In this document: one piece after another, positions 58,501 through 64,000 of the stretch
Numbering within the stretch: the first letter of the stretch is position 1
How the letters are laid out: each line of letters opens with the position of its first letter
Origin: Flavobacteriaceae bacterium UBA1903
Lineage (GTDB): Bacteria; Bacteroidota; Bacteroidia; Flavobacteriales; Flavobacteriaceae
NCBI GenBank assembly: GCA_002337605.1
Contig: DDGL01000014.1
Coordinates: 62,001-126,000, forward strand
DNA: 64,000 nucleotides
Direction: 5' to 3'
Notes under the pieces: generated by a model
Told to the model about the DNA's origin: nothing
Seen by the model: only the letters and a program-made list of their open reading frames with translations
Database searches by the model: none
Program-made: the position numbers and the translations under genes

Positions 58501-58633
58501 CCTCAATGTTTCGGTTTTTTTCTTTTTTAATCTTTCTCCAAGCCGTAAAAGCTAAATCCCCATACGCTAAATGACCTAACGAGCTGGATATAGGCATTTT
58601 AGAGAAATCTATTTCTTTTTTAATCTTATCCAT
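58487..58633 (-). CDS. Small protein overlapping the fusion gene start
   Basis: A 48-residue ORF starts with ATG at 58633 (MDKIKKEIDFSKMPISSSLG), has a hydrophobic middle (LAYGDLAFTAW) and a charged tail (RKIKKEKNRNIEDEEK). Its stop lies within the first codons of the large gene: ...GATGAAGAAAAATAA contains the ATG of that gene. The 14-base overlap suggests translational coupling and a shared job. I do not recognise the family. The minus-strand reading is continuous with no other gene in the interval. Confidence 0.6.
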   Translation of the reverse strand: MDKIKKEIDFSKMPISSSLGHLAYGDLAFTAWRKIKKEKNRNIEDEEK

Positions 58634-58750
58634 TCTAATTTTATTTGAAATTTCCCGAACTAATACATATCTTTAGCACTTAAACGGGAAACGACGTCAT
58701 AAATAATTTTCCGTAAAAAAACAAAAGTTAACTTTTAAAACCTAAAAATT

Positions 58751-59548
58751 ATGTCAAAAATTACTAAAAACAATTTTGGAAAAAAACTAGCAAAATACGG
58801 AGCTCTATCTCTAGCGATTGCTGGAGTTGCTGATGCAACTGGTCAAGTAGTGTATACTGATGTTGACCCAGACTTCATAGGAGGAATGGGAGACAGTTTC
58901 TCTATCGACTTTGATGGCGATGGAACTGACGATATCCAAGTTATACAGTCTAACAATGGAAACTACGAGTTAGTACAGGCTTTACCAGCTGTTGGAAACG
59001 GAGTTATTGCTGCTTCAAACGCAGGGTACCTTTACGCTTCTAACCTAGCTGAAGGAACAGTTATTGATGGAACTGGTGCTTTTGGATCTTTTGGATCTTT
59101 TTGCGCAGGAGTTGGATATGCAGGTAGCCAGTTCTGTGGAGCAGGTGAAGGAATAATCGGAGTTGAATTTGATATTTCAGGAGACACTCATTACGGGTGG
59201 GTTCGTGTAGATGTTGCTGATAGCTCAAACTTTATTGTTCTTGATTTTGCATATGAATCTAGCGCAGCAATTGGTATTGCAGCTGGTGACGAAGGAGATA
59301 TCATTGGTGTTGATGACCAAATTTTCGCTAACTTCGATTTCTTTGTAAACAACGAACAGTTAAACTTATCTGCTGCTAATGCAATGGATCAAGTAACAGT
59401 TTACACAATTCTTGGACAGCAAGTTGCAGACCAGAAGTTAAGTGGAACTAACGAAACAGTAAACATTTCTGCATTAAGCACAGGTGTTTATGTTGCTAAA
59501 GTTTCTATTGACGGAGCTGTAAAGACTATTAAATTTGCTAAAAAATAA
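58751..59548 (+). CDS. Secreted protein with type IX sorting domain
   Basis: The 265-residue protein begins with a basic region and a hydrophobic stretch (ALSLAIAGVADATGQ) as signal peptide. Its middle has a DFDGDGTDDIQV Asp-rich motif like calcium-binding or FG-GAP-type repeats and a HYGWVRVDV segment seen in secreted beta-sandwich proteins. Residues 190-265 are a type IX C-terminal domain: VTVYTILGQQVADQ, TGVYVAKVS and the basic KFAKK tail. Substrate or ligand unknown. It is divergent from the small ORF at 58487, with 117 bases between for two promoters. Confidence 0.82.
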   Translation: MSKITKNNFGKKLAKYGALSLAIAGVADATGQVVYTDVDPDFIGGMGDSFSIDFDGDGTDDIQVIQSNNGNYELVQALPAVGNGVIAASNAGYLYASNLAEGTVIDGTGAFGSFGSFCAGVGYAGSQFCGAGEGIIGVEFDISGDTHYGWVRVDVADSSNFIVLDFAYESSAAIGIAAGDEGDIIGVDDQIFANFDFFVNNEQLNLSAANAMDQVTVYTILGQQVADQKLSGTNETVNISALSTGVYVAKVSIDGAVKTIKFAKK

Positions 59549-59569
59549 TTTAGCTTTTTTATACAACTT

Positions 59570-59597
59570 AAAGAGCGACCAATTGGTCGCTCTTTTT
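59570..59597. terminator. Bidirectional terminator
   Basis: AAAGAGCGACC and GGTCGCTCTTT form a perfect 11-bp stem with a 4-base AATT loop, followed by T on the plus strand. It closes the secreted protein gene and may also end rlmN on the minus strand. Confidence 0.9.
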
Positions 59598-59623
59598 TTA
59601 TGCAGTAATTTCTAACCACCAGT

Positions 59624-60664
59624 TTATTGTTTATTTGCCAGTTGCCCACATGCGGCATCTATATCTTTCCCCCTGCTTCGTCTTACGGTAACAGGAATCC
59701 GGTTTCTTTCTAACGCATGCAGGTAATTGTCTACCGCCTCGGTTGCAGCTTGCTGAAACTCGCCATCGTCTATGGGGTTGTACTCTATGATATTTACTTT
59801 ACAGGGAACGTACAAGCAAAAGCGAACCAATGCATCAATATCTTCTTTTGTATCGTTTAAGCCCTTCCACACTATGTATTCGTAAGTGATTCTTCGGTTT
59901 GTTTTTTCGTACCAGTATTCCAGCGATTCCTTTAGATCTTCTAAGGTGAAATTTTTGGCAAATGGCATGATCTGCTCTCTTTTCTCCTGAATAGCACTAT
60001 GTAATGAAACCGCCAGATGAAATTTTACAGCATCATCGGCTAGTTTTTTTATCATTTTAGGCACCCCGGAAGTGGAAAGTGTGATACGCTTTGGCGACAT
60101 CCCTAATCCTTCATCTGAAGTAATTTTTTCTACGGAAGCCAATACATTTTTGTAATTCATCAAAGGTTCGCCCATGCCCATAAAAACAATGTTGGACAAA
60201 GGATGCCCATGGTACAGCCTGCTTTCTTTATCTATTGCGACCACCTGATCGTAAATTTCATCAGGATTGAGGTTGCGCATTCTTTTTAGTTTTGCAGTAG
60301 CGCAAAATTTACAATCCAGACTACATCCAACCTGTGAAGAAACACAAGCCGTCGTACGATTATGGGTAGGGATCAGGACAGATTCGACAATAAACCCATC
60401 ATGTAGCTTAACGGCATTTTTAATGGTGCCATCGTTACTTTTTTGCAGGCTGTCTACTTCAATATGATTTATAACGAAGTTATCTTCCAGAAGCTGGCGT
60501 GTATCCTTAGATATGTTGGTCATATCCTCAAAGGTATGGCTGCCTTTACTCCACAGCCACTCATACACCTGGTTTCCACGAAAGGGCTGTTGCCCAATAG
60601 AAGTAAAAAAATCTCTGAGTTGTTCTTTAGTAAGAGAACGAATGTCTTTTTTGTCTTTGCTCAT
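59624..60664 (-). CDS. rlmN: 23S rRNA/tRNA adenine C2-methyltransferase RlmN
   Basis: RlmN is a radical SAM enzyme that methylates A2503 of 23S rRNA and A37 of some tRNAs. The 346-residue protein has the cluster motif C114xxxC118xxC121 (CSLDCKFC), the GMGEPLMN SAM-binding segment, and the catalytic C-terminal Cys339 in AACGQL. N-terminal accessory helix-turn (LRDFFTSIGQQPFRGNQV) is normal. It lies between two secreted protein genes; the 68 bases upstream hold nothing obvious. Confidence 0.97.
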   Translation of the reverse strand: MSKDKKDIRSLTKEQLRDFFTSIGQQPFRGNQVYEWLWSKGSHTFEDMTNISKDTRQLLEDNFVINHIEVDSLQKSNDGTIKNAVKLHDGFIVESVLIPTHNRTTACVSSQVGCSLDCKFCATAKLKRMRNLNPDEIYDQVVAIDKESRLYHGHPLSNIVFMGMGEPLMNYKNVLASVEKITSDEGLGMSPKRITLSTSGVPKMIKKLADDAVKFHLAVSLHSAIQEKREQIMPFAKNFTLEDLKESLEYWYEKTNRRITYEYIVWKGLNDTKEDIDALVRFCLYVPCKVNIIEYNPIDDGEFQQAATEAVDNYLHALERNRIPVTVRRSRGKDIDAACGQLANKQ

Positions 60665-60732
60665 TGTCTTGCAAAAGTACTACAAATGAGAAGAAAAGAA
60701 ATAGATACTTGGAGAAGCCTCTCCAATTCTTT

Positions 60733-62397
60733 TTAAAAGTGCCTAACAATAATTTTTTTTGTAATGGTATCGCCACTATCTGAATCGGTAAGCTGCAAGA
60801 AGTAAACTCCTTCTTTAAATTGTGTAACGCTAATCCTGTTATTGGTATCCTGAAGTTGTCCTATCGACACCAACTTGCCTACCACATCATACATGTCATA
60901 CCGAAGGTTAGGGTATTTGTTATTAATTATAGTAATAAAATCACTTGTGGGGTTAGGATAAATTTGCAGTTCCCCCACAAATTCATTGTCCACAACATTA
61001 AGCAGGTTGCTTAATGTTTCAACAGTCATTGTTCCCGTATCCATAGGGTCCAGCCAATCTTTTAATCTTTTTGCCGGAGTATTTCCAGCATCCCAGGCAA
61101 TTCCAAAACGCCCATACACATCATATTCATTATTCCCTTCGGTACCGTTACAAAATGCTTGCCCGGCATACAGTTGCCCAATCACCTTTCCATTTTCATT
61201 AAATAACGGACTTCCAGAAGATCCGCTTTCTGTAGTTCCCAGTTCCCAGCCATTGCCAGTACCCACCGAGCCACCTCCTATTAACCACACGTCTACATTG
61301 CCTGCTTTTTCTTTAACAGCACCAGAGTTATCTCTGCAAACTTTCATAATATCTCCATTGGGATGATGTATTCCAACTTCAAAATCCGGGTCTTCATCGG
61401 TTGCGTTCCAGCCAGCGAAGGCAATATCCCAACTTTCCGGGATAGGGTTTACAAGTTCTACCAATGCAAAATCGGTTTGTGTGTCAGCAGCACGAACAGC
61501 AACCCCACTTAATGTAAAATTATTGGTAACCTGAGCAGTATCGTCTCCTGTACCACAAACAGGACTAGGACTCATCCAGTTAAACCGAATGGACCAAAGT
61601 GCAGGATTGCTTCCTTGCAAGCAGTGATTTGCTGTTAATAAGTAGGGTTTTTTATCGTTTTCAGCATTATTTAGCAGCACCGAAGAACATAAGTATCCGT
61701 TTCCAAGGTTGAGCAAAGCAACAGCCTTTTTTACAACATCTTTTGTCGCGTCAAAATCTGCTCCCACAGAGCAATTCACATCATAATTACAATCTCCCGA
61801 GTCATTAAGCCCCCGTGTCGCTTTCTCTGCAAATTGGTTTACGGCGCCCATCCTATACCCGTGAACAATACTTCCAATCTCAACGTTAAACGGCTCGTTT
61901 ATGTGTGCGGGTTCATAATACTCTATCCATAGTTCTTCACCATTAATAAACCAGGACCCTAAGGTATTGTCATCACGATTATCAAGTTTTGTATATGCTT
62001 TGGAGAGATCATCTTTGTCGCCACTAAAAAGTTGCAGTCGTGTCTCAGAGGGAAGGTAGAACTTACTAAAATTCACGCTCAGATTCATAGCATCCTGAGC
62101 TATCACAGCCATCTGCCATATCTTATCCCCGTTCTCTAAAACGGTACGTTTGCCATCATTTTTTATATCTACCATCAACGCTCTTTCCACACCGTATCGC
62201 CAGGGTTGCGATTTATCCAGATCGTTTATAAGATCTTCTGCTTTTAATGTGGCTATATCCAGTGGGGGAAGTACTATTGGATGTATATTGGTTTCGATAT
62301 TTTGAGACCAGCTAACAGGAACACTTTCTCCAGATCCCTGAGCGAAAAATGGCAGTGAAAGCAACGATAAAAACACTAGAAGTAGGTGTTTTTTCAT
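60733..62397 (-). CDS. Secreted trypsin-like serine protease with type IX domain
   Basis: The 554-residue protein has a signal peptide (ending FFAQ, residue 20) and a propeptide-like region to about residue 195. The S1-fold catalytic domain follows: His258 (LTANHC), Asp309 (TDFALVEL) and Ser394 (SGSSGSPLF). Paired Cys residues (for example C203/C209, C281) resemble lysyl endopeptidases of Achromobacter type. The final 75 residues are a type IX sorting domain (IYPNPTSDFITI, then VYFLQL, and KKIIVRHF). ATG 62397 is chosen, as it gives the signal peptide directly. Confidence 0.9.
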   Translation of the reverse strand: MKKHLLLVFLSLLSLPFFAQGSGESVPVSWSQNIETNIHPIVLPPLDIATLKAEDLINDLDKSQPWRYGVERALMVDIKNDGKRTVLENGDKIWQMAVIAQDAMNLSVNFSKFYLPSETRLQLFSGDKDDLSKAYTKLDNRDDNTLGSWFINGEELWIEYYEPAHINEPFNVEIGSIVHGYRMGAVNQFAEKATRGLNDSGDCNYDVNCSVGADFDATKDVVKKAVALLNLGNGYLCSSVLLNNAENDKKPYLLTANHCLQGSNPALWSIRFNWMSPSPVCGTGDDTAQVTNNFTLSGVAVRAADTQTDFALVELVNPIPESWDIAFAGWNATDEDPDFEVGIHHPNGDIMKVCRDNSGAVKEKAGNVDVWLIGGGSVGTGNGWELGTTESGSSGSPLFNENGKVIGQLYAGQAFCNGTEGNNEYDVYGRFGIAWDAGNTPAKRLKDWLDPMDTGTMTVETLSNLLNVVDNEFVGELQIYPNPTSDFITIINNKYPNLRYDMYDVVGKLVSIGQLQDTNNRISVTQFKEGVYFLQLTDSDSGDTITKKIIVRHF

Positions 62398-62480
62398 ACT
62401 GAAATACAAGTTGTTAGTGGTATATCGAAACTAAGATACTAGAAAAATAGCTGATTTTAAAAATAAAATGGTATAAAACA

Positions 62481-62508
62481 AAAAATCCCGGGTAGTAGCC
62501 GGGATTTT
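62481..62508 (-). terminator. Terminator of queA
   Basis: AAAATCCCGG (62482-62491) and CCGGGATTTT (62499-62508) form a perfect 10-bp stem. On the minus strand it is followed by a T run, 19 bases past the queA stop. Confidence 0.85.
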
Positions 62509-62527
62509 AGAGGTGTTCTGTGAAGTA

Positions 62528-63577
62528 TTAGATAATTAGCATAGCGTCACCGTATGTATAAAAACGGTATTTTTCTTTAATAGCTTCCGCATAGGCCTTC
62601 TTCATAAAATCGTGTCCGGCAAAAGCAGAAACCATCATCAATAATGTAGATTTTGGTGTGTGGAAGTTAGTCACCATCATATTGGCAATACTAAAATCGT
62701 ATGGAGGAAAAATAAATTTATTGGTCCACCCTTCGTAATCGTTCAATGTTGCATTTGACGAAACTGAGCTTTCTAACGCTCTCATCACCGTGGTTCCTAC
62801 GGCACACACACGTCTTTTTTGCGCAATTCCTTCGTTAATAATTGAAACAGCGTCTTTTGCTATCGCAATTTCTTCGCTATCCATTTTGTGTTTTGATAGA
62901 TCCTCAACCTCTACCGGGCTAAAGGTTCCCAAACCAACGTGCAAGGTAACTTCAGCGAAATTAACGCCTTTGATCTCCAGTCGCTTTAACAAATGCTTTG
63001 AGAAGTGAAGTCCTGCCGTTGGAGCAGCAACAGCCCCTTCTTTTTTAGCAAAGATGGTCTGGTATCGTTCAGCATCTTCTGGCTCAACATCCCTTTTAAT
63101 ATACTTAGGCAGCGGGGTCTCACCAAGCTCAGTTAACTTGTTTCTAAACTCTTCATACGAACCGTCAAACAAAAATCTAAGGGTTCGTCCACGGCTGGTG
63201 GTGTTGTCTATTACTTCGGCTACCAAAGATTCATCTTCACCAAAGTACAGTTTATTACCAATACGAATTTTACGTGCCGGATCTACCAACACATCCCATA
63301 AACGGGTTTCCGGGTTTAACTCACGTAGTAAGAATACCTCGATACGCGCCCCAGTTTTCTCCTTATTTCCGTACAATCTGGCAGGAAACACTTTGGTATT
63401 GTTTAACACCAATACATCATCTTCTTCAAAATAATCTATCAAATCCTTGAACATTTTGTGCTCGATGGTCTGCTCTTTTCGGTTTAAGACCATTAGTCTG
63501 GCCTCGTCACGATTGGGCGCAGGATGTTCGGCCAAAAGCTCTTGTGGAAGGTTAAAACTGAAGTTCGATAATTTCAT
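62528..63577 (-). CDS. queA: tRNA preQ1(34) S-adenosylmethionine ribosyltransferase-isomerase
   Basis: QueA adds the epoxyqueuosine cyclopentane ring to preQ1 at the tRNA wobble base. The 349-residue protein has the family motifs LLAEHPAPNRDEARLMV, VLNNTKVFPARL, APTAGLHFS and the GLGTFSPV segment, and ends in FYTYGDAMLI. ATG 63577 is chosen; an ATG at 63583 would add two residues. Queuosine genes are common in Bacteroidota. aroA lies upstream on the same strand, after a 139-base gap with no gene. Confidence 0.97.
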   Translation of the reverse strand: MKLSNFSFNLPQELLAEHPAPNRDEARLMVLNRKEQTIEHKMFKDLIDYFEEDDVLVLNNTKVFPARLYGNKEKTGARIEVFLLRELNPETRLWDVLVDPARKIRIGNKLYFGEDESLVAEVIDNTTSRGRTLRFLFDGSYEEFRNKLTELGETPLPKYIKRDVEPEDAERYQTIFAKKEGAVAAPTAGLHFSKHLLKRLEIKGVNFAEVTLHVGLGTFSPVEVEDLSKHKMDSEEIAIAKDAVSIINEGIAQKRRVCAVGTTVMRALESSVSSNATLNDYEGWTNKFIFPPYDFSIANMMVTNFHTPKSTLLMMVSAFAGHDFMKKAYAEAIKEKYRFYTYGDAMLII

Positions 63578-63716
63578 TCCCATAGTGGTACAATTTTGTT
63601 GTAAAAAGTGGCAAATATACAACCTCAACATAGGGGTTGTCAAGTAAATGGACGATTATCTTTTGGTTTTATTGGTTTTATCCCTCAACTCCACTTTGAA
63701 TACCGTTTTACGAGCT

Positions 63717-64000
63717 CTATTTCTGTACTGAAATTCCAACAGCCTTCATATCTTCCCAGAACGTGGGGAACGATTTTGATACCACTTCGGCATCGTTAAT
63801 ATGCAGTGTTGTTTTAAGCGCTAGCGGAGCAAATGCCATTGCCATACGGTGATCGTTGTAGGTGTCTATAGCGACACCATCTTGTATAGCTTCGGAACGA
63901 CTTACAAGAAGGGTATCTTCCGTAATAACTACCTTCGCTCCTAACTTCTCTAGTTCTATTTTAAGCGCTAGGAGGCGGTCGGTTTCTTTAATTTTTAGCG
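63717..64000 (-). CDS. aroA: 3-phosphoshikimate 1-carboxyvinyltransferase, C-terminal part
   Basis: The minus strand from the right edge to a TAG at 63717 encodes the C-terminal 94 residues of EPSP synthase. Diagnostic features are the LKIKETDRLLAL motif, TYNDHRMAMAF with the conserved catalytic region, and the closing KSFPTFWEDM. The enzyme makes EPSP in the shikimate pathway. The 5' part lies outside the window. It should be transcribed toward queA. Confidence 0.95.
   Translation of the reverse strand, partial: LKIKETDRLLALKIELEKLGAKVVITEDTLLVSRSEAIQDGVAIDTYNDHRMAMAFAPLALKTTLHINDAEVVSKSFPTFWEDMKAVGISVQK

Overview
The window looks like a chromosomal segment of a member of the Flavobacteriaceae (Bacteroidota). 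The evidence is gldB and gldC gliding genes, several secreted proteins with type IX secretion C-terminal domains, a 691-residue FtsZ with a very long linker, a short 287-residue primary sigma factor, and upstream boxes of the Bacteroidota form TAnnTTTG. The DNA is moderately A+T rich and nearly fully coding. No rRNA, CRISPR array, prophage or recognisable insertion sequence was seen.

Layout. 1-12.5 kb: a lipoprotein, a double OmpA-domain protein, rpsO-pnp with a hairpin-rich leader, proC, a lipoprotein/ECF sigma/anti-sigma-like operon, an A+T-rich lipoprotein, a retropepsin-like protease with a PDZ-like tail, rpoD and rpe. 12.6-19 kb: a membrane-anchored AraC regulator, a secreted beta-propeller protein, a YpdA-like flavoprotein, an MtfA-like metallopeptidase, a small SH3-like protein, a second AraC regulator, and a 52-residue membrane protein. 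19-27 kb: four genes in two converging pairs. They encode a secreted PEP-synthase/PPDK-like protein with a serine hydrolase, and a second serine hydrolase with an NTT-type nucleotide transporter fused to HEAT repeats. This is the least conventional locus here. 27-28.3 kb: three and a half copies of a 108-bp tandem repeat, tRNA-Arg(UCG), and a GatB/YqeY-domain gene, followed by a short BLUF photoreceptor gene.

28.9-44.9 kb: the complete division and cell wall (dcw) cluster on the minus strand, in the transcribed order mraZ, rsmH, ftsL, ftsI, murE, mraY, murD, ftsW, murG, murC, ftsQ, ftsA, ftsZ. murF and ddl are absent from it. Most genes overlap or nearly touch, and several start with GTG or TTG. 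A 10-bp-periodic GTGGT array upstream of mraZ looks like its autoregulatory operator. 45-52 kb: an alpha/beta hydrolase, engB, a CxxC protein with gldC and gldB, nadE, a response regulator with a Glu at the phosphoacceptor position, and a dnaG whose zinc ligands are all replaced. 52-64 kb: an outer-membrane barrel protein with a second sigma/anti-sigma-like pair, a heptanucleotide microsatellite, a polyprenyl synthase, a three-part phosphodiesterase-TPR-sulfotransferase protein preceded by an overlapping 48-residue ORF, two type IX secreted proteins, rlmN, queA, and the 3' end of aroA.

How the genes work together. The dcw genes supply peptidoglycan precursors and the divisome. RpoD, two ECF sigma factors, two AraC proteins, a response regulator and a BLUF protein supply regulation. 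Secreted and surface proteins suggest a surface-gliding, type IX-secreting organism. Functions given for the 19-27 kb locus and for the phosphodiesterase-sulfotransferase gene are inference from domain content only.
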